From Taxawa tesnikishii (nom. ined.) (Eukaryota > Ascomycota > Dothideomycetes > Dothideales), in the NCBI GenBank assembly GCA_030247885.1, contig JAPDRO010000028.1:1-64000 (forward strand): a stretch of 64,000 nucleotides of DNA, read 5' to 3'. Under the pieces are notes generated by a model. The model was given only the letters and a program-made list of their open reading frames with translations. It was not told the DNA's origin and searched no databases. Below, in pieces: positions 46,355 through 57,286 of the stretch; positions within the stretch are counted from its first letter, which is position 1; each line of letters opens with the position of its first letter. Both the position numbers and the translations under genes were made by a program.

Positions 46355-49300
46355 TTATCTCTTCTTGCTAAGCTTCGAAGCCGCCCGACTAAGGTCTTGC
46401 ATTAGACTAGTCAGGTTGTCTACAAGCGGTGGAATAGTCGTCCTGTTTGGGGCACCATAATTGAGTTGAAGCACGCTAATGACCGTCTCCATGACCGCCT
46501 GCGGATCATGGAGAGATACCGCATCGATAGCGTTCTCACCGCTGGCGTTTCTCGACAGTGGCCAACGTCGGATGACTGGCTTCGCACGGTTGAGAACGAT
46601 GAATTTCGAAGTATCGCTCGTCTCGTGTCCGTCCAGGAACACCGTGTCCTGAAGTTGATCGCTCGACACCGAAGTACGGGAGATACTGTCAGAACGCGGC
46701 CTCCGCGGTTTTGTGCCGCTCGGTCTATCAGACAGAAGGCCGTAGGCCCACAGGGTCAGGCCGGCGTGGTAAAGAGCGATGGCGTAGAAATCTCTCAGCG
46801 TGTCTGGAGCAAATGTCGTGGCCACTCGGACGATTTGGCCCGCGTGCCAGGCGGCCTGGCGCGAGTCCTTGTTGTCAGCCCACTGTCTCAGGAGCGGCAG
46901 TACGCGACGGGCGTCTGAGGCCCCCTCCTTTCCAGCGAAGAGTGATAGCTCTTCGAACGAGACGTAAACGTTCAACAACAAGTGTTCATGCACGATCATG
47001 GCTGCCGGCGACAATGGCTCGGCATCCGCGACGGCTATACGAAAGTTGCGCAACGTCTGAGCCAGCTCATGTTGCCAGTGCCCCGAGACCAGCGTCATGT
47101 TCGTAATCGATTTCGTGCTGTGCTGTTTGGCCAGGGAGTTCAGCTGTCTTGCCTCCCACAGCAGATTCCAGAAGAGGCTAAGAACAATGTCGACCGAGAA
47201 GTGAAGATGTATTTGATCGTGGAAGTCAAGCATGGCGTGTACATCATGCACACACAGCGTCAATGTTGGCAATCTGTGTGCGGTCTTCGCTCCTTGCAAC
47301 AGATACGCATCTCTCCATGCCGTTGCTGTCTTTGCTGTCCAAAGCTCTGCAGAAGCTGGCAGATCGAGAGACTTCTCCCCATACGTGACAAGTGGTGGCA
47401 CGAGAAACGACATGGAGAGCTGAGAATCATAGATTGTTATGCTATAGGCTAGTCTGTTGCAAAGTTTAGTCAGTGCTGAACGGAGACAGCCATTCTCGCA
47501 GACGTACCGTTTGAAACTCTCAACCTCGACCCACGTGCGCCATTTTCTGTCTAGGGACTCTGGTGTGTCGGCCACAGTCGGCGCAGCAGGAATCGGTCGC
47601 AACTTTCGAAATCGACCAGACCGACGAAGCATCTTTGTCTTTTGTCAGACACAGGACCGACGTTATGAGGATGTCGATGATCTCACCGTGATGAGAGGTA
47701 ATCCGTGGCTCTCTGCGATCTCCATCTTGCGCTTGTTGCCACTCCAAAGGCCTGCGTCAAGCTCCAAGAAGTATGCTTGGAGCAACTGTAGGTCACGTGT
47801 CATGCTGTTGTCTTTTTCGAACTATGTGCGTTAGAGGTAATAAGAACGGGTTGAGAAGAACAATAGACATACTGCCTTCGGAAGCGCCAGCCTCACGGCT
47901 TCTTGCAGAGCAAAGCCTAGCTTTCGAATGACGGGTACAACGTTGCGCACCGATGCATAAGCCACTGTCATGGCCACCAGCTCTGGTTTCATAGAGTTGG
48001 GCTGGAACGTGGGAACATGGATGAAAGAATCTGATCTCGAAGCGTGCAAGAGCAGGAAGTTCTGCATCAGGCCATCCAGAACTTCTGCAGAGGGAAATTG
48101 AGACGCTATACGTGATATTGCCGTTTGCTCACAAGTGTTGAAAAGCATGGCCATGATTTTGTCTCTGGCGGGCTGGGCAAGACGTTCTTCACAAGGTCTT
48201 TCCGTATGCGCAACTGTGACGCCGACGTTCGAGGGAAGTGAGAGATTCATCTGCTCCCCGTGACCTTGATCCAGTCTCCCGGGTGTCCAACGCCACACTG
48301 ATCTTTGAAAAGCCTCAACAGTAAGATTGTGTACTTCTGGGCCTTGTGCTTCTTCATTACGTGAGGGTGGATAACTCAAATCATCAGTCGCCATGGGGTG
48401 GTATGGCGCGGCAACATTTGAGTTGCACGAGTTGAGGAGACCGAAATCAAAGTCGTTGAGATCGAAACTCGCATCAATACCGAAATCGAGAACATCCTTC
48501 AGTAGCATGTCTGGTGCGCCGACACTGGCATCGCTCGGAGCTATGTTGGCGGGCGATATTGGCACCATGATGTCTGCTAGGAAGTCACCCAGTGAGGAGT
48601 CTTGAGGGTACCAGCCGTCATTGATCATGGGATCCGTACTCAAGTGCTGGTCTTGGAAAGTTTCGGCTCGAGGTATGATTTCGGCCTGCGTGAGGGAAAG
48701 TGTGGGGTAGTCGGGGTTAGGAAAGTTGAACCCGTGCTGCGATTCCGCCTGAGATGTTGCCTCAGGTCGCTGCTGTTGCTGCCCATCTCGCGGAGAGACA
48801 TGACTTGCCACGTTGGCTCCATCAGCACTTGGCCTCTGCAACGCAGGCGTGCGCTCTTCGGCAGGAGCTGCGCTTGGTCGATGGCCTTTTTGGAGCGCGT
48901 GATCTTGCGTTGGCATCACACAGTCGATGCCCTTTTTCTGACATCGACGGCAAGGTTTGTCTTCTTTGCACTTCAGCTTGGCGGCTGCACATGCTGCACA
49001 TGCGATAGATACTCTGGTGCTGGGTGACGGCTGCCGCTTGCGCTTGTTGCTCGTTCCGTCGTTGTGGCCCGCCGCATGTCGCCTGAGGAGGTCACTGCGG
49101 AAAGGTCAGATTGGCGCTCACAGCATACAAGACGGCTGTATGGCCTTACGCTCTGGCGAACTCCTTCCCGCATACTTCGCAAGCGAACGGTTTTTCTCGC
49201 GTGTCTAAACCAGCGTGGTGAGCTGGGGAACCATCAATGTCGGACAGACTCACGCGAGCGGTAATGCCGGGCTAGATGGTCAACCCTGGTGTATGTTCGC

Positions 49301-49554
49301 TTGCACACATTGCATGCGAAAGGAGCGTTCCCCTGGCCGCTGGGAAGACCGGGGCGCGGATCTGAACTCTGATGCTGCTGGTGCTGGACAGCGATGGTGT
49401 CGGAAAGGTCGGTGGAGTTCACGGCATCGGATGATGGGGACATATTGTGTTTGAAGAAACTGATCAGACCACAATCAGACCCAGGAGAGTGGAGGCCGTC
49501 AAAACGTCCATGTGGTCGGGGGTCCTTTTTGTGGTGGGCGAGTTGTCGGCTCAT
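46355..49554 (-). CDS. Transcription factor with two C2H2 fingers, a Zn2Cys6 cluster and a fungal middle homology region
   Basis: There are five exons: 49,554-49,254, 49,204-49,150, 49,094-47,873, 47,821-47,687 and 47,632-46,355. The four introns (49, 55, 51 and 54 bp) have clean GT...AG ends, and the joined frame is 2,991 bp (996 aa). Finger 1 uses C81/C84/H97/H101 and finger 2 C109/C112/H125/H129. A Zn(II)2Cys6 cluster follows (C151, C154, C161, C167, C170, C177). Residues from about 400 onward resemble the fungal-specific transcription factor domain (FEKDNSMTRDLQLLQAYFLE, SGNKRKMEIAESHGLPLIT). It is nuclear and DNA-binding by family. An alternative start is the in-frame Met38. It is the likely regulator of the enzyme genes to its right. 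Its stop lies 6 bp from transposon D. Confidence 0.9.
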
Positions 49555-50214
49555 AAGTGGGTGCGTGAGTGGGCGAGGGCTTTAGCCGTGGATAGGGACG
49601 GGAATAGCGGGGTAGCGCCGAGCCCATTGGGGCGCAGCGGCGGACTAAAGCCAATCATGTTGTACTGTATTTTTCAAGCGAGGCCTGACCCTTTCGCCTT
49701 TAGAAGCGGGCACAAACGAAGGGATGCTCGATTCAACGTGAACAAGACTATGCGTGTATCGCACAACCTCATAGACATAGCTCACTCTTTTTCACGCAAG
49801 CCTGCCACCGATGTCTACTTTCCCTTCGGCACCTGTTCACTTCTTCCCTGATGGGTCAACCATCATGCTGCGCGTAGACTGCCCGTCCGCGAGTCACTAG
49901 CACTAACAAATTGTAAGGAGTCGCCAAGATGGTATAGAATCGCAACACGCTCTGGCGCTCCACCGGCGGCAGAGTCAACTACCGGATTCTCAGAGACAAT
50001 GTTGGAGGAGAGTGGTGAATGGCAAATGCAATGGGGAAGCAGGCTCTCATGTGATGGACCGTGGGTTGCTCAACGGGGCTGGCGTATGCGTCAATGACTG
50101 TTCTCTCTGCTGGATACTCGCTGTCTCGATGAGTGCTGATGTGATGCACAACGCTTCAACAGATAGACCGCTCCTCGATCATCTGAAATGCGACAAAAAA
50201 TGCTCATCAGAGTC
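49555..50214. other. Intergenic region between the regulator and the cupin gene
   Basis: It contains the regulator's promoter side and the 3' side of the cupin gene. No gene is supported. The overlapping plus frame at 49,447-49,851 is antisense to the regulator's first exon and looks spurious. Confidence 0.5.
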
Positions 50215-50786
50215 TCAGTGTACCCTCGAAGGCTTGACGCCTGGCATGCCTCCGTAGTCCTCGTCGAGAGGCTTGCCGTTAATGACAAGCGGCTCGGCCT
50301 CCTGAAGCACATACAGCATCCTTGCCCATTTGTCCTTGCTTGCGTTCTGCCAAGCGTGATTCGTGCCCCTTTGAACGGATACGTCTCCTCTTCTCAAGAG
50401 CTTCTTCTCCCCACTGTCTAACACCAGCTCCACTTCCCCTCGAGCACGACGCCGTAATCCAGACTGACGGTTCTGTGCATGGGACTGAGGGCGCCAGGCA
50501 TCATGTCGACGATGCGACATACGGTTCCATTGGGTATCATGACGCCCGGCTTGTTCTCCAGGTATCGCTCGTACGTGCGCATGTCTTGATCGCCATTCAG
50601 CTTGGCGGGAGTTGTGTTGGTTGCAAAGGCCAGGCTGAAGCGTGCACCATCGGGGAGCTCTTGGAACGGCAGTTCATCATTAATGTCCGACGAGAAGATA
50701 GCCTTGCCTGAATCGTTGTGAGTGGTGATGACACGCTTGATCTTCGGGAGCTCGTTATCCAAGCGTGCTCGGGTTTCGGCGGCCAT
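50215..50786 (-). CDS. Cupin-fold protein (one frame break)
   Basis: The ATG at 50,786 gives MAAETRARLDNEL. The protein has the small-barrel pattern of fungal RmlC-like cupins: a PGALSPMHRTVSLDYGVVLE stretch (cupin motif 1, with His and Glu metal-ligand-type residues), then GEVELVLDSGEKKLLRRGDV and GTNHAWQNASKDKWARML (motif 2). The frame changes at the CCCC run 50,436-50,439. One extra base gives 573 bp, or 190 aa. Similar fungal cupins accompany oxidative catabolic genes, but the substrate cannot be told from the sequence. It lies on the same strand as the decarboxylase-like and monooxygenase genes. Confidence 0.8.
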
Positions 50787-51085
50787 TATCGTGATACGTA
50801 TTTTGGGTCGGCGCAAAGAAGGGGTTCGGAATCAGAGTACCATTATCTTATTCTCGAAAACTCCCGGACGCAGTTTATTATGTGCTGGATATGACAAATG
50901 GACTTCGGATCACGTGCATTGCCCAAATGCTTACATTTACATGTACACGTGGGCGTATCGGGATGTGGGGGATATTGGAGGGCGGGTAAACTGCCGTTGC
51001 ATATTGCCCTCGCATTGCAAGATCAATGAACGAAAAACCACATTCAGCTTATATGTCATCCCGCTAAAGTGATAGTTACAGATAT
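50787..51085. other. Intergenic region
   Basis: This short spacer should hold the promoter of the cupin gene and the 3' end of the decarboxylase-like gene. I see no gene. Confidence 0.5.
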
Positions 51086-51915
51086 TCACTCAACACGGCG
51101 AGCGGCAGAGACGTCGGGAACACCGTAACCCTCTACTACCTTTCCTGAGACGCATTCGTAGATCGGTATCTGGGCGAGCTTCGAAACGATGTGGTGCAGT
51201 GTCGGTAGGTCTTGTTGAGTCAAGCTGTCGAACCGGAAGTTCGGCTTCTTGCTCTTCCACACAGCCTGCACTTTGCTCGGAACGACCTTCGACTCCTCCG
51301 CATGAGGGACCACAACTGCGTAAGCCGCATCGGCTTTTCCGCGCTCGCCGACGGCAGGGCTGTACTTGTATGTCAAGATGCCATAGTCGGCTTCCCCACC
51401 AATGGTGCCAGCCTCAGTTGCGGGGTCTGCTTGCTCCAGCTCGTCAAGGTTGAACATTCCAAACATAGATCCTTGCCAATGAGTGCGTACACGGTAAGAG
51501 TCTTCTCGCCGCCGAATGTCGATCTCGCAAAACACCTTGGGCATTCCGAGCTCGTCACGACCACTGACGATTGGATCTGTGAGCGATTCAAAAGCAGAGG
51601 CATATAAGTGCCGTCAATAGTCGTGCCGTCCTGCTTCGTGTACCGTACACCGTGGAGATAGAGACCGAAATGTCTGTATCCAGAACCACCAAGCCACTCC
51701 ATTTTGCCGAGAGTTGTTTGCGAGAAGCTGGCGTATGCGACCGTACCAGGGCTCTTGAAGCTGAAGGATTTGGATGGGAAGAGATTTTGAAGAAAGGTTC
51801 TTGAAGTCTTGAACTTGATCGAAGCAGTGGTGAATGTCGAATGGCGTGCAGGTTGTGGTCTGTTGGTATACAAAGCCTGTCTGGGACCAGGCGCAGGACC
51901 GAAAGATACTGGCAT
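51086..51915 (-). CDS. Acetoacetate-decarboxylase-like protein (one frame break)
   Basis: I chose the ATG at 51,915 (MPVSFGPAPGPRQ). Open frame continues upstream to 52,020 without an ATG, so a slightly longer protein is possible, but only 40 bp separate that point from the neighbouring gene. Family-like features are KTSRTFLQNLFPSKSFSF, SPGTVAYASFSQTTLGKMEW, YRHFGLYLHGVRYT, and IVSGRDELGMPKVFCEIDI, whose Lys aligns with the Schiff-base region of acetoacetate decarboxylases as far as I can judge by eye. The frame changes at the AAAA run 51,590-51,593. One more base gives 831 bp (276 aa). It probably decarboxylates, or otherwise uses, a beta-keto acid. Confidence 0.72.
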
Positions 51916-52059
51916 TCGCCAGTAGATTTCTGGATCCTTTGCCCAACGCCACTCGTCGAATACCTTGGTCGCGCTGTCGAACTCGTCATGCCCAAAATTG
52001 TAGTTGGTGTATTGAACCACTAGACTCGTCAGTCTGGTCTCTTAACCTCCTGTCGATTT

Positions 52060-53245
52060 TCACTCACTGTCAATTGTGCCCTCATCGTTGAGACATCTGC
52101 CAGCAATACGAGTGTATTCTTGAATTCGGTGAGCACGCTCGTAGCGGCAGGTCTCGTACACTTTGAGACGTTCTGCGACTTCGTGCGGCTCTGTGCCAAG
52201 AGGTAGGACAACTGCAAGCGCCGCAGCATCTTCAATTGCAACGCCCCTCCCTGTCCTTGATGGGGTAGAAAGGGATGTGCTGCATCTCCGAGAAGGGCAA
52301 GTCTGTTGTTCACCCAGGTTGGTAGTTTGTCCATGTCGAGCAGCTGCCATACTCTGAGGGTTTTGTGATCGGCTTTATTGAGCAGCGCCTTTGCAGTGTC
52401 ATCAAAGCCTGAGTACACGTCGAGGAGAGCTTTTTACTACCACCAGCGTTCCAGTCATCTGCGGGTGCTGCTGTTGCTTCTGCCGGATGGATACACACAA
52501 AATTCAGTAGCTCATTGTTTTGGCAAGGGTATACGACGATCTTGCTATCGGGTCCAAGAAACATGACAAGTTCACCCTCTCGCTCGGCGTACTTCTTCGT
52601 CTGAGGGTCATTCAAAACCTCTTTCTTGTCGACGAGGAAACGAAAAGCACTCTTGCCGGAGGAGAATGGGCGGATATGGCCACCTTTCACTTTCTTGCGA
52701 GTTTCTGAAAAGACACCATCTGCGCCGATCAGGACATCACCTTCGATACGCTCACCGCTCTCAAGGATCGCCGAGGCAGTCTCTGGGTCCGTGTCGATGA
52801 CCTTGGCCGAATAGCGCATGTCCACAGGCTCTCCCTTACCCGATGGCGACGTTGCAGTCTTTTGCAACTGAGAATGAAGATGGATGCGGTGAACAAGCTG
52901 CCACGGATGTTGCCATTGCTTGTTGGACTCGACCAAGTCGAGAGAGCGGATTTCAGATCCATCTGTCGTATATTCGGTCAACCGGTTCATCGCATTGGCG
53001 CCGAATGTTTCCGCGTAAAGGCCCAGCCGTCTCAAGATGCCATTGGCATTGGGCGCAAGATGAATGGCAGCACCCGTTTCGTTAGCACCGTCCCATTGCT
53101 CAAGCACAACGACACGGTGACCAGCCTGACGCAAGGCGATTGCTGCAGTCAATCCTCCGATACCACCACCGATGATGACGACTTTCAGCGGCCGAGGGGC
53201 ATCTGCCGCGTGGATGCCGTTGGTCCCGTTGGCTGCTCCAGGCAT
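52060..53245 (-). CDS. FAD-dependent monooxygenase, salicylate-hydroxylase-like (two frame breaks)
   Basis: The start is ATG at 53,245. An N-terminal Rossmann motif (VVIIGGGIGGLTAAIALRQA) binds FAD. The DG motif (VLIGADGVFSETRKK) and the GD motif (RLALLGDAAHPFLPHQGQGG) identify a class A flavoprotein aromatic hydroxylase. The C-terminus (AIEDAAALAVVLPLGTEPHE) is also typical. No signal peptide is seen, so it is probably cytosolic. The frame shifts at the TTTTT run 52,431-52,435 and the CCCC run 52,244-52,247. Two added bases give 1,188 bp, or 395 aa, the usual family length. It sits directly upstream of the decarboxylase-like gene on the same strand with about 145 bp between the start and stop codons. 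Confidence 0.88.
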
Positions 53246-53823
53246 AGTTATAAGATGGAACGTGATATCGGGCAGAGACTAGCTGGCTTCAAGCTGGAAT
53301 CAGATTGGCAGGCAAAATAAGGCTGAGAGATATTGTTAAACGGGACCGTAAGCATAGTCGCTTGAGCCAGTGTCAAGCTTATATGCTTGCACCATGGCAT
53401 CCTCATCAGACGAACCGACGTATGCCGAACAGTTGGCTTAGCCGACTTGCACTAGCATACCGTTCTGGGTGGAACCGCCATGTCCCTTCGGCCCCACATC
53501 TCGCCCGCCCACATCTAGGTGAATTGAGAGTTGGACGTTATCGTGCGTGGTCACCATGCCTGTCCATGAAGGCACCGCACGTCGCAATCCTCGTCACAAG
53601 TCACATCTATGAGGACTTTGCGATTAAACAAAACAGCCGTCCGGGTCGCGCGTCACGTGCGCCTCGCTTCCGACGAGATGCCGTACTGCACCCGCCATGA
53701 TGTCAGCACAATCCACCATACATCTTTTCTCTACCCGTACGAAGAGAATGCCACAGTTTCATCAAGGTCCTCTCCAGGACTCGTGCGCTGCAATTTTTCT
53801 AGGTTAAAAGATGGTGCGGAAAG
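53246..53823. other. Intergenic region
   Basis: This is the promoter side of the monooxygenase gene. Plus-strand frame 53,305-53,700 is Arg/Pro/His-rich with no recognisable domain, and I do not call it a gene. Confidence 0.5.
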
Positions 53824-54861
53824 ATGACCCGTGTTGGTCACGTACGTACCTTACGGCAAAGACATCCTGTATCAGGAGTACGTCGCGTCAAAAACGACAA
53901 TAGGGTTACCAACGGTTCTTCTGCCTACTTCAGCTATGATACTTTTGTCAAAGAAGGCTACTCAAGCAACCTCTTGAAAGCAAGTTTCTATGTTATCAAT
54001 GCTGCTGTCTGAGTCGGAAACGCTTCTACCACATACATCATTTACTTCAACATCACCGTCCACAATGGCGCAGCCAACATATATGCATACGGAATAGATA
54101 CCGTGGTTTATGCAGACCGTGTGCTCTTGTACAGCTCCAGTTCAGTATCGCACAGTCTCTATAGTGCGGGCAATGGTATCATCTATGCCAAGAACATGGA
54201 AAATTACTCAGGGGGCTACGGGTCCTCAGCATTCAGTGGTGATAGTCCCGGCGGATTCATCCACGTATCTGATTCTATCGCACACGTCGAGGGCCATGGC
54301 TACTCCGTGGTTTGGAAATACAATCGCCACGGTCACGATCACGTCTTCGGTCTTTAGCAACACCGCTTCAGACATTTTCGTCATCTCCAACTTGTCACAA
54401 GTGACACAAGATTTCACCTACCTGTATGTGTCTGACTCCACTTGCTCCGATGATGTGACCAACAGTCTATCGCAAGGGCTGGATATGAGCAGAACCTGTC
54501 CATCTCCCCAGCTCAAGTGACCCTTTCGGTCACCGACAGCAATATCAACGGAGATCTAGTTGACTATGATGGCAGCACTATTGACATCACCTTCCCCGTT
54601 TGTTCCTCGTGGACCCTCGCCGCTGTCTGGGGATACGGTTCCGCATCGATTGCTGTCCACCTTGACTCTACTAGCAACTTCACGCTTACCGCGCATTCTC
54701 GGGTCGAAAACACTACCTCCGCTCTAGACAATCTCGACAATGTCTTCTGTAATCGCTTCGCGCTATACTACGATAGCTTGACTACTGTCAGTTCTTGGTT
54801 GAACAATAGGACTATTGCTTTGAGTGGTGGTGGGAAGGCAACCCCTGCGCGTCTGCTCTGA
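53824..54861 (+). pseudogene. Beta-helix-like, probably secreted-type protein relic
   Basis: Plus-strand pieces (ASTTYIIYFNITVHNGAANI, VVYADRVLLYSSSSVSHSLY, NMENYSGGYGSSAFSGDSPG, then VTLSVTDSNINGDLVDYDGS and VHLDSTSNFTLTAHSRVENT) have the short, Ser/Thr/Asn/Gly-rich repeating strands of fungal beta-helix surface or secreted proteins. A TGA interrupts the first part near 54,010, and the frame changes around 54,300 and 54,515. No signal peptide was found at the 5' side. It is of unknown function and probably truncated at the N-terminus. Confidence 0.6.
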
Positions 54862-55148
54862 GTCGAGACATCTTCGCGATGTAGCTGCCGCACTGAATAT
54901 TGGGGTTCACGACACGAGGTAGAACTTGATGTCTGAGAATCACACAGCCATGAGTCAGTGTACTAAAAGTAAAGCAAAGGCGGTGTCATGTAACAAAAAA
55001 TAACAGGCGCTGGCTTTGGATACGGTTTGGAGAACGCAGGGTCTTCTTCGAATCACTACGTATTTCATATCAGAAGCGAACTACTCTGTTATCTTGATAC
55101 AAAGGACTCAGCAGCTGGAGAACGTGCCAAAGGCTTCCAAGCTCATAT

Positions 55149-56544
55149 TCACAGTCTGGCTTGCTGATTGGGCCTTTCTTCCTCCGTGATCCAAGAGAAA
55201 TCTCTTCCCAAGTATTTATGCGCTCTCAAATCTCCAGAGCGCGCATGTCCTTCGAAGTTCTCTGCACGCGCTGCACGCCCACACAAAAGGCCCAATTCGC
55301 CGCTCGCCTGATCACTCTCAACAATCTGGTAAGTACACGTACGTAGATATTTGCCGACCCACAACCCTCCGGTATAACGAGCAGCACCACGGGTCGGCAG
55401 AACGTGATTGGTACCGATGCACTTGTCCCCATATGACACGCACGTCCGCTCCCCAAGGAAAAGGGCGCCGTAGTTCTTCATCTTGATGAGCGCCTCACGT
55501 GGGTGCTCGGTCAAGATCTGCACGTGTTCACTGGCGTAGACATCGGCTAGTGCGTAGGCTTCGTCAAGAGTGCCGACTACCGCAACCTCTCCCCAATCTC
55601 GCCATGAAGTACCGGCTAGAGCTGCGGTAGGCAATATCTTGAGCAGTGCATCGACGTGCTGCATTGTCTCCCTGGCAACCTCTTCAGATGTTGTTATAAG
55701 GACTGCAGGTGTGTCTGGACCGTGTTCGGCCTGTGAGAGGAGATCGGTAGCGCAAGTGAATGGGTCGGCTTTGTGATCAGCCACGATGAGGACTTCGGTC
55801 GGCCCAGCAAACAAGTCGATCCCAACCTGGCCAAAAAGCTGCCTCTTGGCCTCAGCAACAAAGGCATTTCCTGGCCCGGCAAGGAAATCGACCTTCCTAA
55901 TCGACTCTGTGCCAAGTGCCATGGCAGCGACAGCCTGGACCCCGCCGAGGATGAAGATCTCATCAGCACCAGCCAGATACATTGCTGCCACCGTAGCGTT
56001 TGGAATCTTTCCCATGATGGGTGGTGTGCAAGCTACCACATTGGGAACGCCAGCAACCTTGGCTGTGAGGATTGTCATATGGGCAGATGCAAGCAATGGA
56101 TATCGCCCCCTGGGATGTAGCTATTTGAGGGTATCAGTTGTATGCTTTATCTGTCCTGGTGCGAATCTGTACTCACGCGCCCACAGTCTGGATGGGCACA
56201 TTCTTGTGGCCCAGAAACACGCCTGGCTCCATCTCTACCTCGAGGTCTTTCAAGGAAGCCTTCTGTGCTTCTGCAAACTTGCGTACATTGCTTTGTACCT
56301 GGATAATATCGGCGATAGTCTGTTCCGGTACCTCGGACATGATGCGCTCAATCTGGGTTGGCGATAGCTTGAAACTCTCGGGCGTCCATTGATCAAATTT
56401 CTGCGAATACTCGCGGACCGCCGCATCGCCCTGGTCGCGGATCTTGTCGATAACGTCCTTCACAATGGTCGAGACATCTGGTCCTGGCTGAGGTGTAGCT
56501 GGCGCGGAGGCGCTGACTTTGTTCTTGAGATAGCGTGGTGCCAT
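55149..56544 (-). CDS. Stand-alone histidinol-dehydrogenase-like enzyme (one intron, one frame break)
   Basis: ATG at 56,544 ([11 protein letters not shown]). Exon 1 is 56,544-56,177, followed by a 56-bp intron (56,121-56,176) and exon 2 to 55,149. It has the full set of family residues: SQAEHG (Gln and His zinc ligands), ASEHVQIL (catalytic Glu-His pair), [13 protein letters not shown] (Asp ligand) and FEGHARSG (His near the C-terminus). The family carries out NAD- and zinc-dependent four-electron oxidation of an alcohol to an acid. In most fungi the histidine-pathway enzyme is fused in His4, so this separate gene probably acts on another amino- or hydroxy-alcohol. The frame changes at the CCCCC run 56,106-56,110 within [15 protein letters not shown]. 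One more base gives 1,341 bp, or 446 aa. Confidence 0.9.
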
Positions 56545-57286
56545 AGTATAAACTGTGTCGCAACCGAACGTTGGGCGGTACAATATCGTTTTTTTCTTTG
56601 TTAAGGCGTCCCTTATGCAACTCGACCTTTTCACATGGTAGCAGTCAATCATATAGTTATCGCTGCTGTGCGTTCAACTAACTCTACGGCACTTGCTGAG
56701 AAGGTCTCTTCCGGTCTAGGAATGTCCACAGGAAGACCAGACAAGTAGCATGGATGTGGGGGAGCCAGAAGCCGTCGGTGTGAGTGTGTGAGTGCCCACT
56801 CGGCATCAGCATCCTTCGGCCTCGCCATGTCGGGTTGTTGCCCACTTGCGTCTGAGAAATACACGACCACTCGGTATCACCGAATGGCGGATAACCCACC
56901 ATGATTCACCTGCCACCCGTGGCTTGGGTTCCAGCGGCATCTGAGCGGAACATCAGGCTTGGAACACTCACGGTGTTTTTCCCGTCAACCCCCACAATCT
57001 TGGAGTTCGCACAGACTCTGCCAGTCCTTACTACGCGTGGCTGACATGATCAACAAGCAGCATTGGTCAGACCACTGCACAATACTGTAAGCTTCAACTA
57101 ACAGTGTTCGCGACGGATAATGTCAGTGCGGTACTTTCAACAAGCAGGTACGTGAGCTGAAAGCATGGCCCGTTTCAAAATTGGGGCTATTTCAATACTG
57201 CTGCAGTGGCGGCTAGAAAAAGGTTATATAGAGAGTAAGGACAACCCGAGACAAATCATGTGTCTCGTCCGACTTGGGCACAACAT
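56545..57286. other. Intergenic region
   Basis: This is the promoter region of the histidinol-dehydrogenase-like gene and the 3' side of the oxidase gene. No gene is supported. The 72-73-codon minus frames near 56,650-56,900 show no domain. Confidence 0.5.

Noticed and set aside
53305-53700. 131-codon plus-strand frame upstream of the beta-helix relic
   Set aside because: It is Arg/Pro/His-rich with no domain and overlaps the monooxygenase promoter region.
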